DNA from: Streptomyces radiopugnans
Lineage (GTDB): Bacteria; Actinomycetota; Actinomycetes; Streptomycetales; Streptomycetaceae
DNA: 64,000 nucleotides
NCBI RefSeq assembly: GCF_900110735.1
Contig: NZ_FOET01000009.1
Span: 62,001-126,000 of the forward strand
Direction of reading: 5' to 3'
Shown here: in pieces, positions 10,409 to 21,791 of the stretch
Layout of the letters: every line of letters begins with the position of its first letter
Numbering within the stretch: position 1 is the stretch's first letter
Made by a program: the position numbers and the translations under genes
Notes under the pieces: model-generated
What the model saw: the letters and a program-made list of their open reading frames with translations, nothing else
Told to the model about the DNA's origin: nothing
Databases searched by the model: none

Positions 10409-11641
10409 CTACCGGTCGGCGGCCGGGTGGATGCGGCCGGACACCTCGCCCAGGCCGATGCGGGAGCCGTTCGGGCCCGGTGCCCAGGCGGTGATGACGA
10501 CCTCGTCGCCGTCCTCCAGGAACGTCCGCTTGCCGTCGGGGAGCTCGACCGGGTCGCGGCCGGACCAGGTCAGTTCCAGCAGGCAGCCGCGCTGGTGCAC
10601 CTCCGGGCCGCTGACGGTGCCGGAGGCGAAGAGGTCTCCGGTGCGCAGCGAGGCACCGTTCACGGTCATGTGGGCGAGCTGCTGGGCGGCCGTCCAGTAC
10701 ATCGCGGAGAACGGCGGCTCGGCGATGGTGTGGCCGTTGAGGGAGACGGAGATCCGCAGATCCAGTCCGCCGGGCTCCCCGCCCGCGGAGTCCTCCAGGT
10801 ACTCCAGCAGCGGGTGGGTGCGCTGCGGCGGCTCGGTGCGGGCGGCGTCGAGGGCGTCCAGCGGGGTGACCCAGGCCGAGACGGATGTCGCGAAGGACTT
10901 CCCCAGGAACGGGCCCAGCGGTACGTACTCCCAGGCCTGGATGTCGCGTGCCGACCAGTCGTTGACCAGGCAGACGCCGAAGACGTGCTCCCGGAAGGCC
11001 GCCTGCGGCACCGGTTCGCCCAGCCGGGAGGGGGTGCCGACGACGAAGCCGACCTCCGCCTCGATGTCCAGGCGGCGGGACGGGCCGAAGGAGGGGGAGG
11101 CCTCGTCGGGGGCCTTGCGCTGCCCCTGCGGACGGACGACGGGGGTGCCGGAGACCACGACGGTGCCCGAGCGGCCGTGGTAGCCGATCGGCAGGTGCTT
11201 CCAGTTGGGGGTGAGCGGTTCGCCGCCGGGACGGAAGATCCGCCCGACGTTGGTGGCGTGGTGCTCGCTGGCGTAGAAGTCGACGTAGTCGGCCACCTCG
11301 AAGGGGAGGTGGAGGGTGATGTCCTCGAGCCGGATCAGGCTGTGCGTGACGGTGCCGGCGTACTCGGGGGAGGTCAGCCAGGAGCGCAGTTCGGCGCGCA
11401 CCGCCTGCCAGACCGGGCGGCCCGCCGCCATCAGGGGATTGAGGTTCGGCTTCTGGAGCAGGCCGGTGTGGGGCGAGCCGTGGGCGCCGGCCGCGGAGCC
11501 CGCGTCCAGGACGTAGTCGCCGTAGCGCACGCCGATCCGGGGCAGATCGGGGTCGTCCTCGGTGGTGAAGACGCAGTAGGGCAGGTTGTCCGGGCCGAAG
11601 AGGTGGTCTCCGGGCAGTTCGAGCGGGGTCGCGTCGGACAT
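10409..11641 (-). CDS. fahA: Fumarylacetoacetase
   Basis: Hydrolyses 4-fumarylacetoacetate to fumarate and acetoacetate, the last step of tyrosine/homogentisate breakdown. The protein has 410 residues, as expected. The small N-terminal SH3-like domain is followed by the catalytic FAH fold. Visible metal and active-site segments are DFYASEHHATNVGR, IGYHGRSG, RLDIEAEVGFVVG, VNDWSARDIQAWEY and the late GTVSGP region. The ATG at 11641 gives the family N-terminus. It is a single gene; no other homogentisate-pathway gene is next to it. Confidence 0.95.
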   Translation of the reverse strand: MSDATPLELPGDHLFGPDNLPYCVFTTEDDPDLPRIGVRYGDYVLDAGSAAGAHGSPHTGLLQKPNLNPLMAAGRPVWQAVRAELRSWLTSPEYAGTVTHSLIRLEDITLHLPFEVADYVDFYASEHHATNVGRIFRPGGEPLTPNWKHLPIGYHGRSGTVVVSGTPVVRPQGQRKAPDEASPSFGPSRRLDIEAEVGFVVGTPSRLGEPVPQAAFREHVFGVCLVNDWSARDIQAWEYVPLGPFLGKSFATSVSAWVTPLDALDAARTEPPQRTHPLLEYLEDSAGGEPGGLDLRISVSLNGHTIAEPPFSAMYWTAAQQLAHMTVNGASLRTGDLFASGTVSGPEVHQRGCLLELTWSGRDPVELPDGKRTFLEDGDEVVITAWAPGPNGSRIGLGEVSGRIHPAADR

Positions 11642-11918
11642 GGGTGAGGTGCCTCGCCTTCGAGGTCGTCGCCGGTCAGGGCCGCGAACAGGCTACGCGG
11701 TGGTGATCCGCGGCAGAAGCGACCCGCTGCGGGCCCGTGGAGGGCCGGGATGCGGCCTCCGTCACAGAGACAACGCGGCGGCTGTGATCGTCTCGGAACC
11801 GGCTACGCTGCCAGGGATGATGATGGTGACAGCGGCCCGGCGGTACGGCGACACACCGCGAAGGCCGCGACGAGCCGCGTGATCGTTCGCTGATCGTACG
11901 CAGACAGGAGTACCCCTC

Positions 11919-12929
11919 GTGACCGTCGTCGGGCCCTTCGGGCTGAGCGTGCGGGACCACGCGCTGGAAACCGATGTCCAGGCGGGGTTGGCGGCTGTCG
12001 AGGAGGGCCTCATCGAGGCCACCAAGAGCGGCGTGCCCTTCATAACGGAAGCCGCACAGCACCTGGTGCGGGCCGGCGGGAAGCGCTTCCGCCCGCTGCT
12101 GGTGATGCTGGCGGCGCAGTTCGGTGATCCCCACGCCCCCGGGGTGGTCCCCTCGGCGGTGGTCGTGGAGCTGACGCACCTGGCGACGCTCTACCACGAC
12201 GACGTGATGGACGAGGCGAACGTGCGGCGCGGGGTGCCCAGCGCCAACGCCCGATGGGACAACTCCGTGGCCGTCCTCACCGGCGACTTCCTCTTCGCCC
12301 GGGCCTCCCACATCCTGGCCGACCTGGGCCCGGAGGCGGTCCGGATCCAGGCCGAGGCGTTCGAGCGGCTGGTGACCGGGCAGATCCTGGAGACGGCGGG
12401 ACCGCAGGAGGGCGACGACCCGATCGCCCACTACCTCGACGTGATCGCGGGCAAGACCGGCTCGCTGATCGCGGTGGCCGGACGCTTCGGCGCGATGATG
12501 TCGGGCGCGGACGAGAACGTCGTCGACATCCTCACCCAGTACGGGGAGCGGATCGGCACCGCCTTCCAGCTGGCCGACGACGTGCTCGACATCGCCAGCG
12601 ACTCCCACGAGTCCGGCAAGACACCCGGCACGGATCTGCGGGAGGGCATCGTGACGCTGCCGGTCCTGCGCCTGCGCGCCCGCGCGGCACGCGGCGGTTC
12701 GCCGGAGGACCTGGCCCTGTGCGCGCTGCTGGACGGCGATCTGACCGATGACGCCCGGCACGCGGAGGCACTGGCGGGGCTGCGCGCCCATCCGGCGCTG
12801 GAGGAGGCGCGGCGCGACACGATCCGCTATGCGGACGAGGCCCGCAACGCCCTGGCACCCCTGCCGGACTGCGCGGCCAAGGAGGCCCTCTCCTATCTGT
12901 GCGACTCGGTGGTCCACCGCGCGGGCTGA
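11919..12929 (+). CDS. Long-chain all-trans polyprenyl diphosphate synthase
   Basis: Condenses isopentenyl diphosphate onto an allylic starter to make the long prenyl chain, probably for menaquinone. The protein has 336 residues from GTG 11919, with CAGGAG 8 bases upstream. First aspartate-rich motif: Asp94-Asp95-Val-Met-Asp98 after LATLYH. Second: Asp220-Asp221-Val-Leu-Asp224 in FQLADDVLDI. The segment GGKRFRPLLVMLAA near residue 53 is the IPP-binding region. Chain length cannot be read reliably. A position close to complex I genes fits a quinone role, though this is context only. Confidence 0.92.
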   Translation: MTVVGPFGLSVRDHALETDVQAGLAAVEEGLIEATKSGVPFITEAAQHLVRAGGKRFRPLLVMLAAQFGDPHAPGVVPSAVVVELTHLATLYHDDVMDEANVRRGVPSANARWDNSVAVLTGDFLFARASHILADLGPEAVRIQAEAFERLVTGQILETAGPQEGDDPIAHYLDVIAGKTGSLIAVAGRFGAMMSGADENVVDILTQYGERIGTAFQLADDVLDIASDSHESGKTPGTDLREGIVTLPVLRLRARAARGGSPEDLALCALLDGDLTDDARHAEALAGLRAHPALEEARRDTIRYADEARNALAPLPDCAAKEALSYLCDSVVHRAG

Positions 12930-13205
12930 CCGCGACGGAGGTTCCGTTTTCCCCGGCCCGGCCGGGTCCGTACGCCTCGGGGAGGGTGCTGCGGGCCGTA
13001 CGCGCTGCCGGTGGGACGAGGTGGCGCCGGTGGTGTCATACCTCGGGAGTAGATCGGCTTGACCCTGTCGTCTGACGCCCTGTCCGGAGCAATTTGGTGG
13101 GATTGACACCGTCACCCCGCACCGGAATGGGTGAGAATGGCGGCCAGGGGTTGACGAGTGCGACGTACGGACCGACCGCCGCCGATCACGGAGGTAAGGG
13201 CACAC

Positions 13206-14459
13206 ATGGCACGGACCCGACCGATGAAGAAGGCGTTGCGTTACGCGGTGCCGGCCACCGTGGCCGGAGCGGCGGTGGCTGCCGTCGGCCTCGTACCGGC
13301 GCTGGCCAGTTCCGGCGGCAGCCCGGATCTGCCGGAGATCAGCGCCGAGGAGCTGGTCGCGAAGATCGCGGCCTCGGACACCCAGCAGCTGTCCGGGACG
13401 GTGAGGATCACCACCGATCTCGGTCTTCCCGCCCTGCCCGGCATGGGCTCGGGCGGCCACGGCGGCGGCAAGGAGGAGGGCGACGGGGACGGCGCCGGGA
13501 ACGCCGACCCGCGCGGAAGGCTCGCCGAGCTGGCCTCCGGCTCCCACACCCTGCGCGTGGCGGTGGACGGGCCGGACAGACAGCGCCTCTCGATCGTGGA
13601 GAAGGCCGCGGAGTACAGCCTCATCCGCAACGGCGGCGATGTGTGGGCGTACGACAGCGCCACCGGCACCGTCCACCACACCGTTCTCCCGCGGGAGGCC
13701 GAGCGGGGCGCCGGCCGGGGCGAGACCCCCGGAGGGCTGGAGAAGGCAACCCCGCAGAAGGCCGCCCAGGAGGTGCTCAAGGCCGTCGACGCCACCACCT
13801 CGGTCACCGTCGACGGTACGGCGAAGGTCGCCGGGCAGAACGCCTACCAGCTGCTGATCGAGCCGAAGCAGCCGGAGAGCACGGTCGGGTCGGTGCGGAT
13901 CGCGGTGGACGCGGACAGCGGTGTGCCGCTGAAGTTCACACTCACCCCCAAGGGCGGCGGAAAGGCCGCCGTCGACGTGGGTTTCACCGAGGTGGACTTC
14001 GCCAAGCCGGACGCCGGCACCTTCGAATTCAAGCCGCCGAAGGGCGCGAAGGTCACCGAGGAGAGGCTCGACGGCGCACCGAACGGCTCCGGCGAGTCGC
14101 CGCACAAGGAAGGCAGGGGAGACCACGGCAAGGGAGGCCGGGGCAAGGGCCCGGACGGTGCCGGGGGGCTGCCGTCCGGCCTGGAGGTCATCGGTGAGGG
14201 CTGGGGCTCGGTCGCCCGGATCGAACTGCCCGGCGGGGGCCCGGTGCCCGGTACGGACGCCGGGCGGGAGGCGGCACCCGAGGCGCGGAGGCTGCTCGAC
14301 GGTCTCACCGAGGAGGTCAAGGGCGACTTCGGCACCGGCCGGTTCTTCGGCACCCGCCTCGTCAACGCCCTGATCACCGACGACGGCACCGTGTACGTCG
14401 GAGCCGTCACCCGCGAGGGCCTGGTCAAGGCGGCCGGCTCCGCCGACGCGGGCAGGTAG
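13206..14459 (+). CDS. Exported LolA/RseB-fold-like protein
   Basis: A 417-residue protein starting at ATG 13206, placed 11 bases after GGAGG; the open frame continues further upstream but without a ribosome site. A positively charged start and hydrophobic helix (about residues 13-35, AVPATVAGAAVAAVGLVPAL) look like a signal peptide or anchor. The body resembles outer-membrane-lipoprotein-sorting (LolA) and RseB/MucB-type domains in pattern (EELVAKIAASDTQQLSGTV near the start, AYQLLIEPKQPESTVGSVRI in the middle). Gly/Lys-rich linkers split it from a C-terminal domain of about 70 residues. Gram-positive members of this family are exported proteins of unclear role. The ABC exporter that follows may be functionally linked. 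Confidence 0.7.
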   Translation: MARTRPMKKALRYAVPATVAGAAVAAVGLVPALASSGGSPDLPEISAEELVAKIAASDTQQLSGTVRITTDLGLPALPGMGSGGHGGGKEEGDGDGAGNADPRGRLAELASGSHTLRVAVDGPDRQRLSIVEKAAEYSLIRNGGDVWAYDSATGTVHHTVLPREAERGAGRGETPGGLEKATPQKAAQEVLKAVDATTSVTVDGTAKVAGQNAYQLLIEPKQPESTVGSVRIAVDADSGVPLKFTLTPKGGGKAAVDVGFTEVDFAKPDAGTFEFKPPKGAKVTEERLDGAPNGSGESPHKEGRGDHGKGGRGKGPDGAGGLPSGLEVIGEGWGSVARIELPGGGPVPGTDAGREAAPEARRLLDGLTEEVKGDFGTGRFFGTRLVNALITDDGTVYVGAVTREGLVKAAGSADAGR

Positions 14460-14559
14460 CGCGCCTGCCGCCCGGTCCCGCGGCCCACCGGCGAGGTGGC
14501 GCGGCGGGACCGGTGCGGCACCGCCCCACCGCGCCCTCCACTCGACCCGGGGAAGCACC

Positions 14560-15519
14560 ATGCAGTCATCGCCCGCTTCGGACGCGGTCGTCGAGGCCCG
14601 CGGGCTCACCAAGCGGTACCGCGGTGGACAGCTCGCCGTGGACGGCCTCGACCTGGCGGTGCCGCGCGGCAGCGTCTTCGGCTTCCTGGGGCCCAACGGA
14701 TCGGGCAAGACGACCACGATCCGGATGCTGCTCGGGCTGATCGGGCCCAGCGGCGGCAGCGCGCGGCTGCTGGGCGAGCCGATGCCTGACGCGGCCCGGC
14801 GGGTGCTGCCGCGGGTGGGCGCGCTGATCGAGGGCCCGGCGCCGTACGGCTTCCTCTCCGGCCGCGACAACCTGCTGCGCCTGGACGCTGCCGACCCGAC
14901 CGCCGATCCCCGCACCCGTGCCGCCCGGGTGGGAGAGGCGCTGGAGCGGGTGGGGCTCACGGCCGCCGCCCGGAAGAAGGCACGGGCGTACTCGCTGGGC
15001 ATGAAGCAGCGCCTCGGTCTGGCGGCGGCGCTGCTGCGGCCGCGTGAGCTGCTGGTGCTGGACGAGCCGACCAACGGGCTGGACCCCCAGGGGATGCGCG
15101 AGATCCGCTCCCTCGTGCGGGAACTCGCCGGCGACGGCACCACGGTCTTCCTCTCCTCACATCTGCTGGACGAGATCGAACAGGTCTGTACGCATGCGGC
15201 GGTCATGGCCCAGGGGCGGCTGCTGACGCAGGGGCCGGTGGCCGAACTGGCGGCCGGAGCCCGGGGCCGTCTGGCGGTCACCACCCCGGACACCGCGGAC
15301 GCCGCACGGGTCCTGAAGGAGTACGGCGTGACCGATCCGACCGTCATCGGCGACCGCGTCACCGGTGAGCTTCCCCCCGCCGACCCGCCCGACCCGGCCG
15401 AGGTCAACGCCGCCCTGGTGCGGGCCGGGGTCCGGGTGAGGGCCTTCGGCACCGAGCGCGCCTCCCTGGAGGACGCCTTCGTGGCACTGACCGGGGAGGG
15501 CTTCGATGTCGCGGGCTGA
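14560..15519 (+). CDS. ABC transporter ATP-binding protein
   Basis: A 319-residue nucleotide-binding subunit of a DrrA/CcmA-type exporter. Walker A is residues 44-52 (GPNGSGKTT), the signature is YSLGMKQRLG and Walker B with the catalytic Glu is LLVLDEPTNGLD, followed by the switch His in LSSHLLDEIEQV. The C-terminal 90 residues form the extra domain usual in this subfamily. The stop overlaps the permease start by 14 bp, so the two are coupled. Substrate unknown. Confidence 0.93.
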   Translation: MQSSPASDAVVEARGLTKRYRGGQLAVDGLDLAVPRGSVFGFLGPNGSGKTTTIRMLLGLIGPSGGSARLLGEPMPDAARRVLPRVGALIEGPAPYGFLSGRDNLLRLDAADPTADPRTRAARVGEALERVGLTAAARKKARAYSLGMKQRLGLAAALLRPRELLVLDEPTNGLDPQGMREIRSLVRELAGDGTTVFLSSHLLDEIEQVCTHAAVMAQGRLLTQGPVAELAAGARGRLAVTTPDTADAARVLKEYGVTDPTVIGDRVTGELPPADPPDPAEVNAALVRAGVRVRAFGTERASLEDAFVALTGEGFDVAG

Positions 15520-16522
15520 ACTGCCGCAGGACGAGCAGGCGGGACGTGCGGGGCACCGGGAGCACCCTGACCGCCCAGGGCTTCCAGGGCTTCATGGGCG
15601 TCCGGAGCGCGAAGCGGCGCGCGGTGAACCGGCGCCGGACCGGGACCGAGGGCTGGACGGGGCCCGGCGCCGCCCCGGTCCGCTGTGGACACTGGGCCTG
15701 TTCCGCAGCGAGCTGGGCGTCACCTTCCGCCGCTGGCGCACCCTGGCGTTGCTCGCCGTGCTGGCGGCCGTCCCGCTGCTGGTCGGGATCGCCGTGAGGA
15801 TCGAGACCGGGGACGGCGGCTCGGCAGGCGGAGGTGGCGGTGGCGGTGAGGGACCCCCGTTCATCGGCCAGGTGACCAACAACGGACTGTTCCTGGTCTT
15901 CACCGCACTCGCCGCCACCCTCCCCTTCTTCCTCCCCATGGCGGTCGGGGTCGTCGCGGGTGACTCGGTCGCGGGCGAGGCGAGCGCGGGAACCCTGCGC
16001 TATCTGCTGGTCGCCCCGGCCGGCCGCACACGGCTGCTGCTCGCCAAGTTCACCGCCATCCTGGTCTTCTGCCTGGCGGCGACCCTGACCGTGGCGGTCT
16101 CCGCGCTGGCCACCGGAGCCCTGCTCTTCCCCCTGGGCGAGGTGACCCTGCTGTCCGGGACCACGGTCTCCCTCGCCGACGGGATGCTGCGAGCGGTGGC
16201 CATAGCGGTCGCCGTCGCCGTCTCACTGGTCGGTCTGGCGGCGCTGGGTCTGTTCGTCTCGACCCTGACCAACAGCGGTATCGCCGCCATGGCCACCACC
16301 GTCGGCCTGTTGATCACCGTGCAGATCCTCGGTGCGATCCCGCAGCTGGACGCGATCCACCCCTACCTCTTCCCCCATCACTGGATGTCCTTCGCCGACC
16401 TTCTGCGCGACCCCGTCTACTGGGACGACCTGCTCGACAACCTCCGTCTCCAGGGGCTGTACGCGGCCGTCTTCGGCTCCGCCGCGTGGGCCCGCTTCAC
16501 CGCCCGGGACATCACGGTCTGA
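15506..16522 (+). CDS. ABC transporter permease
   Basis: The membrane partner of the preceding ATPase, 338 residues, with six or so helices. The first 65 residues are strikingly Arg/Pro/Asp/Glu-rich and non-membrane (for example HREHPDRPGLPGLHGRPERE). Membrane sequence begins at about RWRTLALLAVLAAVPLLVG. A later methionine-free stretch offers no better ATG, so the true start could be an internal GTG or CTG nearer residue 60. The protein contains a Gly-rich extracytoplasmic loop and SAGTLRYLLVAPAGRTRLLL, typical of ABC-2 permeases. Function: export of an unidentified substrate. Confidence 0.85.
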   Translation: MSRAELPQDEQAGRAGHREHPDRPGLPGLHGRPEREAARGEPAPDRDRGLDGARRRPGPLWTLGLFRSELGVTFRRWRTLALLAVLAAVPLLVGIAVRIETGDGGSAGGGGGGGEGPPFIGQVTNNGLFLVFTALAATLPFFLPMAVGVVAGDSVAGEASAGTLRYLLVAPAGRTRLLLAKFTAILVFCLAATLTVAVSALATGALLFPLGEVTLLSGTTVSLADGMLRAVAIAVAVAVSLVGLAALGLFVSTLTNSGIAAMATTVGLLITVQILGAIPQLDAIHPYLFPHHWMSFADLLRDPVYWDDLLDNLRLQGLYAAVFGSAAWARFTARDITV

Positions 16523-16550
16523 GTGGTGCCCCGGCCGGCGGCCGGATCCC

Positions 16551-16580
16551 CTCACGCCACGCAGACTCACGCCACGCAGA
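16551..16580. repeat. Perfect 15-bp tandem duplication over the VOC gene end
   Basis: The 15-base unit ctcacgccacgcaga occurs twice in immediate succession (16551-16565 and 16566-16580). The second copy contains the stop codon and last codons of the minus-strand VOC gene. It looks like a recent slippage event in the convergent gap. Confidence 0.85.
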
Positions 16581-17079
16581 ACTCGTTGCCCTCGGGATCG
16601 GCCATCACCGTCCACTCACCGCCCGGCTCCCGCACCTGCCGTATGACCGTCGCGCCCAGGCCCTCCAGCCGGGCGACGGTCTCCTCGCGCCGCCCGGGGC
16701 CCGAATGGACGTCGATGTGCAGGCGGTTCTTGACCGTCTTCGGCTCCGGGACGCGCTGGAAGAGCAGACGCCGCCCCAGCCCCGCACCGCTGTCGGGGTC
16801 GGCCGGGTCCTCCGGATGGCGTGCCGCCGCCAGGTCGCGCCAGGCACGGCGGCCATGGTGCTCGACCAGGATGTCCTCGCCCACGGCGCCGATTCCGAGC
16901 AGGCGCTCGATCAGGGTGCTGTTGTCCTCCACCCGGTAACCCAGGGCCGCGGCCCAGAAGTCGGCCTGCCGGTGCGGGTCCGCGCAGTCGATCACCAGCT
17001 TCCAGCCCAGCACCTCCCGGGCCCCGCCCGCTGCGCCCGTCTCGTCCGCTGTGACCGCACTGCCCGATGTCTCCGTCAT
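16567..17079 (-). CDS. VOC-superfamily (glyoxalase/bleomycin-resistance-like) protein
   Basis: A 170-residue vicinal-oxygen-chelate fold protein. After a 20-residue polar lead, two beta-alpha-beta-beta-beta modules are visible: WKLVIDCADPHRQADFWAAAL and KNRLHIDVHSGPGRREETV, the latter ending in GEWTVMADPEGNEFCVA. The His and Glu of these motifs match metal-ligand positions in the superfamily. The family includes resistance proteins and dioxygenases, and the substrate cannot be told. It is divergent from the CGNR regulator, with an inverted repeat between their starts, so the regulator may control it. Confidence 0.85.
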   Translation of the reverse strand: MTETSGSAVTADETGAAGGAREVLGWKLVIDCADPHRQADFWAAALGYRVEDNSTLIERLLGIGAVGEDILVEHHGRRAWRDLAAARHPEDPADPDSGAGLGRRLLFQRVPEPKTVKNRLHIDVHSGPGRREETVARLEGLGATVIRQVREPGGEWTVMADPEGNEFCVA

Positions 17080-17116
17080 CGCCCCGTCTCCCGTCCGCCG
17101 GACTTCCCTCTGACCT

Positions 17117-17137
17117 GTAACCAGTTATATTGGTTAC
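17117..17137. promoter_or_regulatory. Inverted-repeat operator shared by VOC gene and CGNR regulator
   Basis: A perfect 7-bp inverted repeat GTAACCA / TGGTTAC with a 7-bp AT-rich spacer (GTTATAT) lies in the 58-bp gap between the divergent genes. The right arm touches the GTG of the regulator gene. TATATT at 17126-17131 is a good -10 box, placing the transcription start at or next to that GTG (leaderless). TATAAC on the other strand could serve the VOC gene. Binding here would block both promoters. Confidence 0.75.
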
Positions 17138-17794
17138 GTGACGGAGTCCGCAACGGGTCTGGTGCTGCACTCACCCGAAGGGGTGCCCTACCGCTTCGAT
17201 CCGGGATCCCTGTGCCTCGAACTGCTGCCGACGGGCGGCCCCGGGAGATACGCGCGCCACGAGGTGCTGCACGAGCCGGCGAACCTCGTGGTCTGGGCCG
17301 CCCGTTCCCGGCTGCGCCCCGCGCCCTCGATCGAGGTGACGGAGGCGGAGCTGGCCGCGGCCAGGGAGCTGCGCGCCGCGCTGTGGCGTATGGCGGTCGA
17401 CCGGGCACACGGCCGCGCACCGCGCCCGCAGGACGTGGCGGCGGTCAACGAGGCCGCGTCCCACCCGCCGCTGCCGGTGCGTTTGCGGCAGGACGGCGGG
17501 CGGGGCTGGGCCAGGGAGTGGGGGCCGGGCGCGACCGGAGCGCATCTGCTCTCGACCGTCGCGCGCGACGCCGTCGACCTGTTCGGCGGCCCGTACGCCC
17601 ACCGGGTACGGGAGTGCGCGTCGGACGACTGCCGTCTGGTCTTCGTGGACACCTCGCGTCCCGGCCGCCGCCGCTGGTGCTCGATGGAGCGCTGCGGCAA
17701 CCGTCACAAGGTCCGGGCGCTGCGAGCCCGTCGCGAGGAGGGGGGAGCGGCCGCGGGCTCCCCGGACTCGGAGTCCGGGGAGCCCGGGAGGTGA
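17138..17794 (+). CDS. CGNR zinc-finger / ABATE-domain putative regulator
   Basis: A 218-residue protein of the CGNR family. The N-terminal ABATE-like domain (residues 1-140, with ELRAALWRMAVDRAHG) is followed by the CGNR zinc finger: RECASDDCRLVFVDTS, then RRWCSMERCGNRHKVRA, giving the four Cys ligands and the name-giving Cys-Gly-Asn-Arg. Family members are thought to be DNA-binding regulators. The GTG at 17138 directly follows a palindrome and a -10 box with no ribosome site, so translation is probably leaderless. The C-terminal codons form a terminator hairpin. Confidence 0.85.
   Translation: MTESATGLVLHSPEGVPYRFDPGSLCLELLPTGGPGRYARHEVLHEPANLVVWAARSRLRPAPSIEVTEAELAAARELRAALWRMAVDRAHGRAPRPQDVAAVNEAASHPPLPVRLRQDGGRGWAREWGPGATGAHLLSTVARDAVDLFGGPYAHRVRECASDDCRLVFVDTSRPGRRRWCSMERCGNRHKVRALRARREEGGAAAGSPDSESGEPGR
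17754..17786. terminator. Bidirectional terminator embedded in CGNR coding end
   Basis: Arms 17754-17769 and 17771-17786 are perfect 16-base inverted repeats. They end 8 bases before the CGNR gene stop and so are translated (tail GSPDSESGEPG). The convergent aminopeptidase gene ends at 17811, so the hairpin can terminate both. Confidence 0.7.
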
Positions 17795-17810
17795 AGGGGG
17801 GCCGGACGGG

Positions 17811-19403
<1,593 letters not shown>

Positions 19404-19409
<6 letters not shown>

Positions 19410-20456
19410 CTTCGCGGCGTCCGACGGCGTACCGGCCACCGCCGGGCGGTCCGTCCGGCGGCCGGGTTCCCCGGTCTCCCCGGGCCCCGAGTCCCCGGCC
19501 TTCCCGTCGCCCGTCCGCGACGCCCGTGCGGACGCCGCCGCCGCGGCGGCCGCCGCCCGCAGCCGTGCCCGCGAGCGGCGCGCGGTGCGCAGGGCGTCCC
19601 AGGTGAGCAGGCACAGCGCGGCCCAGACGAGCAGGAAGCCGGCCCAGCGCTCGGGCGGCATCTCCTCGTCGAAGGCCAGCAGGCCCAGCAGGAACATCGA
19701 GGCGGGTGCCAGGTACTGCAGCAGGCCGATCGTGGACAGCGGCAGCCGTACGGCCGCCCCGCCGAAGAAGATCAGCGGCAGCGCGGTCGCCAGTCCGGCG
19801 AGGGAGAGCAGCAGCGTGTGCCCGACGCCCTCGCTGGCGAAGGTGGCCTCGCCCCGCGAGCCCAGGAAGACCAGGAAGGCGGCCGCGGGCAGGAACTGCA
19901 CGGCCGTCTCGGCCCCGAAGCTCGCCACCCCGTCCAGCCGGACGCCCTTCTTGATCAGGCCGTAGAGCGCGAAGGTGACGGCCAGGACGAGCGAGAGCCA
20001 GGGAAGCCGGCCGTACGCGACGGTCATCACCCCCACCGCCAGCGCCCCGATGCCGACGGCCACCCACTGGGCGGGCCGCAGCCGCTCGCGCAGCAGCAGG
20101 ACGCCGAAGGCGATGGATATCAGCGGGTTGATGAAGTAGCCGAGCGACGCCTCGATGACCTTCCCGGTCCCCACGGCCCAGATGAACAGGCCCCAGTTCA
20201 CCGAGATCAACCCGGCCGCCAGGACTATCAGCCCGAGCCTGCGGGGATCGCGCAGCAGCGGGCGCACCCACGCCCAGCGGCGCAGTGCGGCCAGGATGAC
20301 CAGCGCGGTGGGCAGCGACCACACCATCCGGTGGGCCAGGACCTCGGTGGCGCCGGCGGGCTCCAGCAGCGCCCAGTACAGGGGGAGCAGACCCCACATC
20401 CCGTAGGCGGCGAAGCCGAACAACAATCCCGTGCGCTGCTCGCCCTGCGACTCCAA
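19404..20456 (-). CDS. rarD: RarD-type EamA/DMT superfamily permease
   Basis: A 350-residue membrane protein with ten predicted helices in two EamA halves. The TTG at 20456 is chosen because GGAGGAGG ends 4 bases upstream and the protein then begins LESQGEQRTGLLFGFAAYG, in line with RarD family N-termini. Longer in-frame starts exist. Family segments are YGMWGLLPLYWALL, VLAHRMVWSLPTALVIL and INWGLFIWAV-like VNWGLFIWAVGTGKVIEASL. The last 55 residues are Ala/Arg/Gly-rich and cytoplasmic. RarD proteins were named in chloramphenicol resistance, but the physiological substrate is unknown. Confidence 0.88.
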
Positions 20457-20631
20457 CGTTCCTCCTCCGGGGGCGGCCGGTCCGACCGGACCGGCCTGTC
20501 TGGCCGACCTCAAGACGGTAGCGCCGTACGCCCCTGCTGTCATTCCCGTTCCGGCATACGGTGCTTACGTACCGTGCTCCGTCCCGCACACTCGGCGCAC
20601 TCCGGCCGGACCCCGCGCCGCCGGGACGGCC

Positions 20632-20666
20632 GAGGGGCCGGTCCCGCCAGGCGGGACCGGCCCCTC
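20632..20666 (-). terminator. Terminator of korAB
   Basis: Perfect 16-bp stem (20632-20647 with 20651-20666), 3-base loop, ending 18 bp past the korB stop. Confidence 0.85.
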
Positions 20667-20684
20667 ACGCGGGCGGATGTGCCG

Positions 20685-21783
<1,099 letters not shown>

Positions 21784-21791
<8 letters not shown>

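Noticed and set aside
12930-13190. TTGACA-type promoter before the LolA/RseB-like gene (TTGACA at about 13103)
   Set aside because: No acceptable -10 hexamer at 16-19 bp spacing; GAGAAT lies about 25 bp away.
11676-15692. Very long antisense open frame (over 1300 codons) opposite polyprenyl synthase and ABC genes
   Set aside because: Arg/Ala/Gly-rich composition typical of GC-rich shadow frames; crosses several well-supported genes on the other strand.
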